Shown here piece by piece: positions 16,054 through 24,326 of a stretch of 64,000 nt of DNA. The notes beneath the pieces were generated by a model. That model was not told the DNA's origin, ran no database searches, and saw only the letters and a program-made list of their open reading frames with translations. Both the position numbers and the translations under genes were made by a program. Numbering within the stretch: the stretch's first letter is position 1; each line of letters opens with the position of its first letter. The stretch lies in NCBI GenBank assembly GCA_046734335.1, contig JBKPRA010000053.1, forward strand, positions 1 to 64,000. The letters are read 5' to 3'. Source of the DNA: DATBLE01 sp046734335. Lineage in GTDB: Bacteria; Actinomycetota; Thermoleophilia; Gaiellales; Gaiellaceae.

Positions 16054-17057
16054 TCGGCGCCGCCAACGGTCTCCCGGTCTCGATCACCGGGCTCGGCACG
16101 CACGTGCCCGAGCGGGTGGTCACGAACGACGATCTCGCGCAGCTGGTGGACACCTCGGACGAGTGGATCGTCACTCGCACGGGCATCAGGGAGCGCCGTT
16201 TCGCGGCCGACGACGAGGCACTCTCCGACATCTCGCTGCCCGCCGCTCGGGCCGCGCTCGACCAGGCGGGCGTCTCTACCGATGAGATCGACCTGCTGAT
16301 CGTCGCGACGGTGACGCCCGACATGCAATTCCCCTCGACGGCGGCGATCCTGGCCGACCTGCTGGGTGCGGACAACGCTGCCGCCTACGACCTCGCCGCC
16401 GGCTGCACCGGCTTCATGTACGGGATCGCGCAGGCGTTCGGGATGGTCGAGAGCGGGCTCAGTCGCCGTGCCCTCGTGGTCGGGGCGGACGTCCTCTCGA
16501 AGTTGATGAATTTCGCCGACCGCTCGACCTGCGTCCTCTTCGGGGACGGAGCGGGCGCGGTAGTCGTCGAGCCGGCCGCTGAGGAGGGCTTTCTCGGCTT
16601 CGAGCTCGGCGCCGACGGGGCGGGCGGCAAGGACCTGCACCTGCCCGCCGGAGGCTCGCGGATGCCGACCACGGCGGAGACCGTCGCGGGCGGTGCTCAC
16701 TATGTGCGCATGAACGGTCGCGAGGTTTTCAAGTTCGCGACGCGCGTCCTGGTGAGCTCGGCGGAGGCCGTCCTGGCGAGATGCGAGTTGTCGGTCGACG
16801 ACGTTGACGTCTATGTTCCCCACCAGGCCAACGTCCGGATCATCGATTATGCGCTGGCCAAGTTGGGAATCCCCAAGGAGAAGACGATCGTGAATGTCGA
16901 CCGCTACGGCAACACTTCCTCTGCGTCGATCCCGCTCGCGCTCGCAGAGGCGGTTGCCACCGGCCGCGTCCACCAGGGCGACACCGTCCTGATGACTGGC
17001 ATGGGCGCGGGCCTGACCTGGGGCTCCGCCGTGATGCGCTGGACGGCGCCGGTATGA
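16050..17057 (+). CDS. fabH: 3-oxoacyl-ACP synthase III (FabH)
   Basis: The initiating condensing enzyme of type II fatty-acid synthesis, joining acyl-CoA and malonyl-ACP. 335 residues with the Cys-His-Asn triad in LAAGCTGFMYG, VPHQANVRI and YGNTSSAS, and the N-terminal TSDEWIVTRTGIRERR. The GTG start overlaps the fabZ stop, and the stop overlaps the fabD ATG. Whether it prefers branched or straight acyl-CoA primers cannot be read from the sequence. Confidence 0.95.
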   Translation: MIGAANGLPVSITGLGTHVPERVVTNDDLAQLVDTSDEWIVTRTGIRERRFAADDEALSDISLPAARAALDQAGVSTDEIDLLIVATVTPDMQFPSTAAILADLLGADNAAAYDLAAGCTGFMYGIAQAFGMVESGLSRRALVVGADVLSKLMNFADRSTCVLFGDGAGAVVVEPAAEEGFLGFELGADGAGGKDLHLPAGGSRMPTTAETVAGGAHYVRMNGREVFKFATRVLVSSAEAVLARCELSVDDVDVYVPHQANVRIIDYALAKLGIPKEKTIVNVDRYGNTSSASIPLALAEAVATGRVHQGDTVLMTGMGAGLTWGSAVMRWTAPV

Positions 17058-17977
17058 AGATCGCGTTCTGTTTCCCCGGCCAGGGCTCGCTCACGCAGGG
17101 CATGGGTCGCGACGTCGCGGCCGCAGTGCCCGAGGCGCTGGATGTGTACGAGCGCGGGAGCGAGGCGTGCGGCCTCGACCTGAAACGGCTCTGTTTCGAG
17201 ACGCCGCTCGATGAGATGGTCGAGACGGAGGTACAGCAGCCGGCGCTGGTCGCGACCAGCCTGGCGATGCTGGCCGCGCTGCGCGCGAGAGGCGTGAACC
17301 CCGAATACGTGATCGGCCACTCAGTCGGCGAGTTCGCCGCGATTGCCGCCGCCAGGTCTGTGGGCGTGGTGGAGACGATCGCGCTGGTCCGCGAGCGCGG
17401 CCTGGCAATGGCCGAGGCGGCGAGGGAGCGTCCCGGCTCGATGGCTGCGATCCTCGGCCTGGACGACGAGGTGGTCGAGCGTCTGTGCCGGAGGATCTTC
17501 GGGGTGTGGCCCGCCAACTACAACTGTCCGGGTCAGATCGTGGTCTCGGGCGAGAACGACGCCGTCGACGAGCTGTGCGCGAAGGCTTCCGAGGAAGGTG
17601 CGCGCCGGACGGTCAAGCTGAAGGTCTCGGGCGCATTCCACTCGCCGCTGGTCGCCCGGGCGGCGGAGCGGCTTCGCCCGGCGGTCGAGTCGGTCAAGTT
17701 CGGTGAGCCGCAGGCGGCGTTCATGTCCACGGTCACGGCCCGCTTCGAGGACGCCCAGCGCATGGGCTCACTGCTCGTCGACCAACTCACCGCGCCCGTG
17801 CGCTACACACAAGCGGCGAGCGAGCTGGTTCGCGACGGGGTCAAGACGTTCGTCGAGGTCGGCCCGGGCAACGTCCTCTCCGGTCTGATGAAGCGAATCG
17901 ACCGCAGCGTGAAGACGATCCCGGTCAACGACCTCGCCTCGGTCGAGAAGCTCAAGGACCTCTTGCACACGGCGTGA
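17054..17977 (+). CDS. fabD: Malonyl-CoA:ACP transacylase FabD
   Basis: It transfers malonyl from CoA to acyl carrier protein. 307 residues with the N-terminal FPGQGSLTQGMG, the nucleophile in GHSVGEFAA, and the catalytic His in VSGAFHSPLV. The GQGSQ-type motif reads GQGSL here, a mild variation. The start overlaps fabH, and the stop overlaps the fabG GTG. Its product needs an acyl carrier protein, whose gene is not in this operon. Confidence 0.95.
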   Translation: MKIAFCFPGQGSLTQGMGRDVAAAVPEALDVYERGSEACGLDLKRLCFETPLDEMVETEVQQPALVATSLAMLAALRARGVNPEYVIGHSVGEFAAIAAARSVGVVETIALVRERGLAMAEAARERPGSMAAILGLDDEVVERLCRRIFGVWPANYNCPGQIVVSGENDAVDELCAKASEEGARRTVKLKVSGAFHSPLVARAAERLRPAVESVKFGEPQAAFMSTVTARFEDAQRMGSLLVDQLTAPVRYTQAASELVRDGVKTFVEVGPGNVLSGLMKRIDRSVKTIPVNDLASVEKLKDLLHTA

Positions 17978-18702
17978 CCGGCTTCTGCTCGTTGGGGGGG
18001 AAGCTGGCGCTCGTCACCGGCGCATCGCGCGGGATCGGGCGTGCGATCGCGGCGGAGCTGGCCGCGGCCGGCGCGTCCGTCGTGGTCGGGTACCGAAGCG
18101 GTGCGGAGGAGGCTGAGGCGCTGGCCGCGGAGATCGGCGGTCGCGCAGTGCAGGCCGACGTTGCCGATCCCGAGCAGGCCGCGCGTCTCGTCGAGGAGGC
18201 CGGCGACCTGGACATCCTCGTCAACAACGCCGGCCTGACCCGTGACGGTCTGATCCTGCGCATGTCCGACGAGGATTGGCGCACTGTGCTGGACACGAAC
18301 CTCGGCGGGGTCTTCCACACGTGCCGCGCCGCCGCGCGCGGGATGATGAAGAAGCGGGCGGGGTCGATCGTCAATCTCACCAGCGTGGTCGGGCTGCACG
18401 GCAACCCCGGCCAGACGAACTACGCGGCGTCCAAGGCCGGAATCATCGGCTTCACGAAGTCGCTCGCGCGAGAGATGGCGTCGCGCGGGGTTCGCGCCAA
18501 CGCGGTCGCCCCCGGTTACATCCAGACCGCGCTCACGGACGTCCTCCCCGAGGACGTGCAGCAGGCGATCCTGGCGAACACGCCGCTCGGCCGGCTGGGA
18601 ACCCCGGAGGACGTCGCGGGGGCGGTACGCTTCCTGTGCTCGGACGAAGCGTCGTTCGTGACCGGCGAGGTGCTCCTCGTCGACGGCGGATTGGGAATGT
18701 GA
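17974..18702 (+). CDS. fabG: 3-oxoacyl-ACP reductase FabG
   Basis: A short-chain dehydrogenase of 242 residues that reduces 3-oxoacyl-ACP with NADPH. It shows the nucleotide motif TGASRGIGRAIA, NNAGLTRDGLILRM, catalytic Ser in NLTSVVG, and the YAASK Tyr-Lys pair followed by the family ending GEVLLVDGG. The GTG start overlaps the fabD stop. The gene is directly followed (1-bp gap) by fabF, where many genomes have acpP in between. Confidence 0.95.
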   Translation: MTGFCSLGGKLALVTGASRGIGRAIAAELAAAGASVVVGYRSGAEEAEALAAEIGGRAVQADVADPEQAARLVEEAGDLDILVNNAGLTRDGLILRMSDEDWRTVLDTNLGGVFHTCRAAARGMMKKRAGSIVNLTSVVGLHGNPGQTNYAASKAGIIGFTKSLAREMASRGVRANAVAPGYIQTALTDVLPEDVQQAILANTPLGRLGTPEDVAGAVRFLCSDEASFVTGEVLLVDGGLGM

Positions 18703-18703
18703 G

Positions 18704-19957
18704 ATGAGCGTCAACGGCCGGCGGAGAGTCGTGATCACGGGAATGGGGGCGGTGACGCCGCTGGGCAACGATGTGCCCACGACCTGGCAGAACCTCTGCG
18801 CGGGCATGTCCGGAGCGGGGCCGATCACCCAGTTCGACCCCGAAGGGTACTTCGCCAAGTTCGCCTGCGAGGTGAAGGACTTCGAGCCCACGAACTGGAT
18901 CGACTACAAGACATCGCGGAGGATGGACCGCTTCGCGCAGATGGTGGTCGCGGCTGCGAGGATGGCGGAGGAGGACGCGAAGCTCGACGTCGCCGCCGAC
19001 TCGGACCGGATCGGCGCAGCGGTGGCGACCGGCATCGGCGGGCTGCAGTCGTTCCAGGACTGCCATACGCAGCTGCGCGAGCGCGGGCCCGATCGGGTCA
19101 ACCCGTTCTCGATTCCGGCGATCATTCCGAACCTCGGCGCCGGCTGGTTGTCGATCGAGCTCGGCACGCGGGGGCCGCTCAGTGCCCCCTGCACCGCCTG
19201 CGCCGCTTCGAACATGGCGATCGGCGAGGGCATGGACGCGATCCGGCTCGGCCGCGCCGACGTGATGCTCTGCGGTGGTACCGAGGCACCCGTGACCCAG
19301 GTCGGGATCGCCGGTTTCGGGGCGATGCGTGCGCTCTCGCGACGCAACGACGACCCCGAGCACGCCAGCCGGCCCTTCGACATCGAGCGCGACGGCTTCG
19401 TCATGGGCGAGGCCGGCGCGGTGCTCGTGCTCGAGGAGCTCGAGCGGGCGAAGGGCCGCGGTGCGAAGATCTACGCCGAGCTCGCCGGATACGGCGTGTC
19501 CTCGGATGCCCAGCACATAACCGAGCCGGACCCGACCGGCGTTCACCCGGCGCGGGCGATGCAGATGGCGCTGACCGACGCGGGCATCGATGCCGCCGAC
19601 ATCGGCTACATCAACGCGCACGGCACCTCGACGCCGCTCGGCGATGCCAGCGAGACCCGCGTGATCAAGCTCGCTCTTGGCGAGGAGAACGCCCGCAAGA
19701 CGCCCATCTCCTCGACGAAGGGCTCGACCGGCCACTGTCTCGGCGCGGCCGGAGCGGTCGAGGCGATTTTCACCACGCTCGCGGTCTCCGAGAAGACGCT
19801 CCCGCCGACGATCAACTACGAGTATCCCGACCCCGAGTGCGACCTCGACTACATCCCGAACGAGGCGCGTCCGGCGGAGGTGGCGGCGGCGATGTCGAAC
19901 TCGTTCGGCTTCGGCGGCCACAACGCCTCGATTGTTCTGAAGAAGTACACGGGCTAG
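18704..19957 (+). CDS. fabF: 3-oxoacyl-ACP synthase II FabF
   Basis: The elongating condensing enzyme, 417 residues, with the Cys-His-His set: nucleophile in APCTACAAS, INAHGTSTPLGD and KGSTGHCLGAAG. The N-terminus RRVVITGMGAVTPLGN is typical. ATG 18704 lies 1 bp after the fabG stop. It is the last gene of the sigma-fabZHDGF operon; a 45-bp gap follows before the HAD gene, which seems to have its own promoter. Confidence 0.95.
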   Translation: MSVNGRRRVVITGMGAVTPLGNDVPTTWQNLCAGMSGAGPITQFDPEGYFAKFACEVKDFEPTNWIDYKTSRRMDRFAQMVVAAARMAEEDAKLDVAADSDRIGAAVATGIGGLQSFQDCHTQLRERGPDRVNPFSIPAIIPNLGAGWLSIELGTRGPLSAPCTACAASNMAIGEGMDAIRLGRADVMLCGGTEAPVTQVGIAGFGAMRALSRRNDDPEHASRPFDIERDGFVMGEAGAVLVLEELERAKGRGAKIYAELAGYGVSSDAQHITEPDPTGVHPARAMQMALTDAGIDAADIGYINAHGTSTPLGDASETRVIKLALGEENARKTPISSTKGSTGHCLGAAGAVEAIFTTLAVSEKTLPPTINYEYPDPECDLDYIPNEARPAEVAAAMSNSFGFGGHNASIVLKKYTG

Positions 19958-19990
19958 ATCCGCGCGAGGTTCGCACCATGCCGATGCTAG

Positions 19991-19996
19991 TACCCT
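19991..19996 (+). promoter_or_regulatory. -10-like hexamer TACCCT before the HAD gene
   Basis: It lies 6 bases before GTG 20003; TTCGCA at 19970-19975 could act as -35 with a 15-bp spacer. Confidence 0.45.
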
Positions 19997-20002
19997 CAGG
20001 CC

Positions 20003-20668
20003 GTGGCGGACCGCTGGGCGACCTTCGACTGTTACGGCACGCTGATCGACTGGAACGGCGGGATTGCGCACGAGCTCGCGCGGCTCTTCGGTGACGGCCA
20101 GGCCGATCGGCTGCTCACGCGCTACCACGAGGTCGAGCCGCAGGTGCAGGCGGAGGATCCCGAGCGGACCTACCGCACCGTCCTGACCATGACGCTGGAG
20201 CGGCTTGCCGAAGGCGAGAACCTCGACCTGCCCGACGGTGAGCACGATGCTCTCGCGCGGTCGCTACCCGCGTGGACGCCGTTCCCGGAGGTGCCGGACG
20301 CACTCGAAGCGGCGCGCGAGCGCGGCTGGCGGCTCGCCATTCTCTCGAACACCGACCGTGACTTCATCGCCGCGTCCAAGGCCCGGATCGGCGTGCTGTT
20401 CGAGGAGACGATCGTCGCTTCCGAGATCGGCTCGTACAAGCCGGGGCACCGGCACTGGTCGGAGTTCTTCGCGCGCACGCATGCCGACCGGGGCCGTCAC
20501 GTGCACGTCGCCGCCAGCCTCTTCCACGACGTTGCGCCTGCGAACGAGCTCGGGCTGAAGAGCGTGTGGGTCAACCGGCTCGGCGAGACCGCTGATCCTG
20601 CTCCGACCCGCGAGGTCGAAGATCTGGCCGGCCTCGCAGACGTGCTGGACGAGCTCGTTGCGTCGTGA
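20003..20668 (+). CDS. HAD-superfamily hydrolase, haloacid dehalogenase-like
   Basis: 221 residues. Motif I is FDCYGTLIDW (nucleophile Asp), motif II LSNTDRDF, motif III Lys in SYKPGHRHW, and motif IV HDVAPANELGLKSVWVNRLG, all as in type II haloacid dehalogenases and related phosphatases. Family members hydrolyse haloacids or small phosphate esters. Nothing in the neighbourhood fixes the substrate. It starts at GTG 20003 without a ribosome-binding site, and its stop overlaps the GTG start of the following acetyltransferase gene. Confidence 0.82.
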   Translation: MADRWATFDCYGTLIDWNGGIAHELARLFGDGQADRLLTRYHEVEPQVQAEDPERTYRTVLTMTLERLAEGENLDLPDGEHDALARSLPAWTPFPEVPDALEAARERGWRLAILSNTDRDFIAASKARIGVLFEETIVASEIGSYKPGHRHWSEFFARTHADRGRHVHVAASLFHDVAPANELGLKSVWVNRLGETADPAPTREVEDLAGLADVLDELVAS

Positions 20669-21582
20669 ACGCCCCGCTCGGCTACGCCGCACGCCCGCTG
20701 ACCCAGGATGACGCTCCCGCGATCGCAGACCTGATCAACCTGTTCGAACGGATCTACGTCGAGGATCCGGATACCGTCGGTGCCGCCGAGGTCGCGGGCT
20801 GGTGGTCGAGCTCGGACCTTGCTACGGACTCGATCGCATTTCTGGCCGCGGACGGCGCGCTGGCCTCGATCGGAGTCATCTATCCGCGGCGACGAGGTGC
20901 TCGGCCTGGACGGCTGGGTCCTGCCCGATCACCAGGGGCGAGGGCTCGGTTCGACGCTGGTCGGGTGGCTCGAGGATGAGACCCGGGCCCGGGGCACACC
21001 GTCGCTCGCACAAGCGCCCTTGCAGTCGATCACGCGGCCGCAGGTCTACTCGCCGGCCGCGGCTTCGGGCCGGTTCGGCGCTTTTATCGAATGGCGGTCG
21101 AGCTCGACTCGCCGCCGCCGGAGCCCGTCTGGGCCGGGGGTTTCGAGGTCTCCACCTTCCGATCCGGAGAGGAGGAGACGCTCCGCGCCGTCATCGAAGA
21201 AGCCTTCGCCGAGCACTGGGGACACGAAGAGCGCGACCTCGATCACTGGCTGCAGCACACGTTCGCGGCTCCGTGGTGGGACCCGTCGCTCGTCTACCTC
21301 GTTCGCGAAGGAGACGAGGTGGTGGCCGCCGAGGTGAACGCGGTGCGCTTCGGCGGCGGCTGGATCGGGACCATCGGCACGCTCGAGCCCTGGCGCGGGC
21401 GTGGTCTCGGACGGGCTCTGCTGCTCGAGGCGTTCGGCGAATTCCACCGCCGCGGCGAGCCTCGGGTCTCGCTTGCGGTCGATGCCGGCAACGAGACCGG
21501 CGCGACGCAGTTGTACGAGAGCATCGGCATGCGAGCCGTCTGGCAGGCCGACGTGTACGAGAAGCGCCTGCAGATAGCCTGA
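20665..21582 (+). pseudogene. Tandem GNAT acetyltransferase gene with two compensating frame breaks
   Basis: Read across three segments this is one protein of about 305 residues with two GNAT domains, the size of MshD-like proteins. Segment 1 (20665-20886) codes for RPLTQDDAPAIADLI to SIGVIYP. The frame then slips by one extra base near 20887 into GDEVLGLDGWVLPDHQGRGLG, the acetyl-CoA motif of domain 1. Near 21015 one base seems missing, and the original frame resumes with ALAVDHAAAGLLAGRGFG and continues to domain 2 (TLEPWRGRGLGRALL, ESIGMR). The two changes cancel. Either the gene is decayed or the assembly has two indels. A shorter functional second domain could start at ATG 21091. Confidence 0.65.
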
Positions 21583-21587
21583 GGACG

Positions 21588-22376
21588 ATGTCGCGGCTGC
21601 GTGCGAAGTGTCCGGACTGTAAGACGAACACGGCGGTCGCGATCGGGCCGGAGTACGAATGTCACGCGTGCGGGCGGACGTTCGCAGCCGGCCTCGTTCG
21701 GGTCCCCCGCGCCTGGGGCCACACGCTCGACCGCGGGGCGGGGATGGTCGAGGCCGCGACGGAGCTGGCGCTGCCGTATCCGGATGCCGCAGTGGTGGCG
21801 GAGGACACTCTCGCCGACCAGGTTCTCGTCCTGGCGTCGGAGCTCCCGGAACGGCCGCTGATCCTCGGCGGCTGCTGTTGCTCACACATCGGTGCCGTTG
21901 AGGGGCTGGCGACGCGGTACCAGCGCCTGGCGGTGGTCTGGATCGACGCGCACGGCGACCTGAACACGCCCGAGTCGTCTCCGTCGGGAAACGAGTGGGG
22001 AATGCCGCTGCGAATGATCCTCGAGGGAGGCGCAGTCGCGCCCGACGACGTCGCGCTGCTCGGTGTCCGTGACCTCGATCCTGGGGAAGTGGAGTTCATC
22101 GAGTCGAGCGGCTTGCACACCGGCGAGGACGCCGTCGAGCGCGCTCTCGACGGCGCCGAGGCGGTCTACGTCGCGATCGACGGAGACGGGCTCGACCCGG
22201 GCGAGGTTGCGTCCTGGATGCCGGTTCCCGGCGGTCTCTCGGTCGCCGAGACGGTCGACCAGCTCTCGCGCGTTGCCGCCGGGTCGACCGTCGCCGGTGC
22301 GGGCCTGTCGGGCTTCCTCGCCGACCCGAAGAACGTCGGCCCGGCGACGCGGCTCTGTGCCGCCGTGGGCTTGTAA
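21588..22376 (+). CDS. Arginase-fold protein with an N-terminal zinc ribbon
   Basis: 262 residues. Residues 8-28 form a CPDC...CHAC zinc ribbon, not usual in ureohydrolases. The rest has arginase/agmatinase features: WIDAHGDLNTPE (the DAHxD metal ligands) and AIDGDGLDPG (the second Asp pair). The first canonical metal ligand segment, GGDH, is replaced by GGCCCSH, so the His ligand is Cys or shifted. Catalysis on a guanidino substrate is therefore uncertain. ATG 21588 is 5 bp after the preceding gene's stop with a GAGGAC site. The neighbours give no pathway. Confidence 0.72.
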   Translation: MSRLRAKCPDCKTNTAVAIGPEYECHACGRTFAAGLVRVPRAWGHTLDRGAGMVEAATELALPYPDAAVVAEDTLADQVLVLASELPERPLILGGCCCSHIGAVEGLATRYQRLAVVWIDAHGDLNTPESSPSGNEWGMPLRMILEGGAVAPDDVALLGVRDLDPGEVEFIESSGLHTGEDAVERALDGAEAVYVAIDGDGLDPGEVASWMPVPGGLSVAETVDQLSRVAAGSTVAGAGLSGFLADPKNVGPATRLCAAVGL

Positions 22377-22398
22377 CCGCCTGCCCCCGGGGCGGGTC

Positions 22399-22404
22399 TA
22401 AGAT
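22399..22404 (+). promoter_or_regulatory. -10-like hexamer TAAGAT before accD
   Basis: It lies 8 bases before ATG 22413. No Shine-Dalgarno site is visible. Confidence 0.4.
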
Positions 22405-22412
22405 CCAAGCCC

Positions 22413-23264
22413 ATGACGGACACCCGGATCGACGTCTCGATCGAGCAGAAAGGGCCGGCGCTCGACGTTGGCGAGGCGCGCAAGCATCCGAATACCTGTC
22501 CGTCCTGCGGCTCCCACTACCGTGACGACGAGCTCGACTCTCACCTTGGCGTGTGCCCGCAGTGCGGTCACCACTTCCCGGTCGGGGCGCGAGAGCGCAT
22601 CGAGCAGCTTGCCGATCCCGCCACCTTCGCCGAGGAGGAAGCCGACCTGCGCTCCTCCGATCCGCTCGGGTTCTTCGACCTGCGCCCGTACACGGAGCGT
22701 CTGGCCGAGGCCGAGCTGAAGACCGGCGAGGGCGATGCGATCGTCGTCGGCCGGGCGCGCATCGCCGGCGTGCCCTGCCAGCTCTCGGTGATGGATTTCG
22801 GGTTCATGGGCGGCTCGATGGGCAGTGTCGTCGGGGAGAAGTTCGCGCGGGCATGCGAGTCGGCAGCCGAGCGAGGCCTGCCGCTCGTGTCGGTCACCTC
22901 CTCGGGCGGTGCACGCATGCAGGAGGGGATCCTGTCGCTGATGCAGCTGCCGAAGACGGTCTGCGCGGTCGAGGATCTGCACGACGCGCGCTGCGCCCTG
23001 ATCAACGTCTTCGCCCACCCGACCACGGCCGGGGTGCTGGCCAGCTTCGCCAGCCTCGGCGACGTGACAGTCGCCGAGCCCGGGGCGCTGATCTCGTTCA
23101 CGGGCCCGCGGGTCGTCCAGCAGACGACCCGGGAGAAGCTCCCTGACGACTTCGGCCTCGCCGAGTCGAACCTGCGCTTCGGCCATCTCGACGCGATCGT
23201 GCCGCGGTTCGGGCTGCGGACGTACCTCGCGCGCGTCCTTCGGCTCTTCGCGAATGGCGGGTGA
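22413..23264 (+). CDS. accD: Acetyl-CoA carboxylase carboxyltransferase subunit beta
   Basis: 283 residues. It forms malonyl-CoA together with AccA and biotinylated AccB. The N-terminal zinc ribbon (CPSCGSHYR...CPQCGHHF) is the mark of AccD; the crotonase-fold part carries FMGGSMGSVVGEKF and SSGGARMQEGILSLMQ. Its 3' end overlaps accA by 11 bp, so the two subunits are translationally coupled. The biotin carboxylase and carrier genes are elsewhere. Confidence 0.95.
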   Translation: MTDTRIDVSIEQKGPALDVGEARKHPNTCPSCGSHYRDDELDSHLGVCPQCGHHFPVGARERIEQLADPATFAEEEADLRSSDPLGFFDLRPYTERLAEAELKTGEGDAIVVGRARIAGVPCQLSVMDFGFMGGSMGSVVGEKFARACESAAERGLPLVSVTSSGGARMQEGILSLMQLPKTVCAVEDLHDARCALINVFAHPTTAGVLASFASLGDVTVAEPGALISFTGPRVVQQTTREKLPDDFGLAESNLRFGHLDAIVPRFGLRTYLARVLRLFANGG

Positions 23265-24186
23265 GGCGGAGCGCCGGCTGCGCGACCGGCTGGCCAGGCT
23301 GAAGAAGCTGCCGCTCCTCAGTGGGGCGAAGCTCTCGGGCGAGCTCGAGCGTCTCCAGCGCCAGATCGACCAGCTCGAGGGCGAGCCGACCGACGAGGAC
23401 ATCTGGCGGTCGGTCGAGCTCGCCAGGCACACCGAGCGGCCCTACACGCTCGACTACGTGCAGCGGATGCTGGACGACTGGGTCGAGCTGCACGGTGACC
23501 GCGGTCGTGCAGACGACGGTGCCATGGTCGCGGGGCTGGGCAGCCTCGACGGGACGACGATCGTCCTCGTCGGGATGCAGAAAGGGCGGGACATCCAGGA
23601 GCGGACGAAGCGTCAGTTCGGTATGCCCTACCCGGAGGGCTACCGCAAGGCGATGCGGGCGATGGAGCTCGCAGACCGGCACGCGTTTCCGGTGATCAGC
23701 CTCGTCGACACGCCGGGCGCCTACCCTGGCGTGGCCGCCGAACAGCACGGGCAGGGTGGCGCGATCGCCGCCTCTCAGTCGCTGATGGCCCGGCTGCAAG
23801 TACCGATCGTCGCGTGCGTGATCGGCGAGGGTGGGTCGGGCGGCGCGATCGCGATCGCGCTCGCCGACCGCGTGCTGATGCAGGAGAACGCGATCTACTC
23901 GGTGATCTCGCCGGAGGGCTGCGCAGCGATCCTGTGGCGTGACGCAGGCGAGGCCAGGAAAGCCGCCGCCGCGTTCAAGCCGGACGCTGCGCACTGCCTC
24001 GAGCTCGGGGTCGTCGACGGGATCGTCCCCGAGCCTCCGGGGGGCGCCCAGAACGACTGGAAGGAGGCGGCGAGGATGTTGAAGGAGTCGCTTGCCGATG
24101 CCCTGAGCGATCTGACGGGGTTGCCGGGCGAGGAGCTCGTCCGACGTAGGCGCGAGAAGTTCCGGACCATGGGCGTCTTCGCGTAA
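23254..24186 (+). CDS. accA: Acetyl-CoA carboxylase carboxyltransferase subunit alpha
   Basis: 310 residues, partner of AccD. The N-terminal helix LERLQRQIDQLEG, the block TYxLDYVQRMLDDWVELHGDR, the core FGMPYPEGYRKAMRAMELA with DTPGAYPGVAAEQHGQGGAI, and GEGGSGGAIAIALADRVLM are all typical. ATG 23254 overlaps accD. A 140-bp AT-richer gap follows. A separate accA/accD pair, rather than the fused form common in actinobacteria with acyl-CoA carboxylases, is notable but known. Confidence 0.94.
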   Translation: MAGEAERRLRDRLARLKKLPLLSGAKLSGELERLQRQIDQLEGEPTDEDIWRSVELARHTERPYTLDYVQRMLDDWVELHGDRGRADDGAMVAGLGSLDGTTIVLVGMQKGRDIQERTKRQFGMPYPEGYRKAMRAMELADRHAFPVISLVDTPGAYPGVAAEQHGQGGAIAASQSLMARLQVPIVACVIGEGGSGGAIAIALADRVLMQENAIYSVISPEGCAAILWRDAGEARKAAAAFKPDAAHCLELGVVDGIVPEPPGGAQNDWKEAARMLKESLADALSDLTGLPGEELVRRRREKFRTMGVFA

Positions 24187-24326
24187 CTACCTCACATTTC
24201 CTGGGATATTCCACACTCTCCACAGGCTTTTCCCCGGAAGGACCGGCGAGTTATCCACCGTTTCAACATGTGTTTCAACGTATATTCGCGCGATTTGCGC
24301 ATGGTGATTGGGGGCAGGAGCGACGG
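24187..24326. other. AT-richer gap with a cluster of DnaA-box-like sequences
   Basis: It holds TATTCCACA (24207-24215), CTCTCCACA (24216-24224) and TTATCCACC (24251-24259, one base from the E. coli DnaA box), then the direct repeat GTTTCAAC at 24260-24267 and 24272-24279 and a TATATTCG stretch. It is much more AT-rich than the surrounding genes. It may titrate DnaA or serve as the ligD promoter region. Confidence 0.4.
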
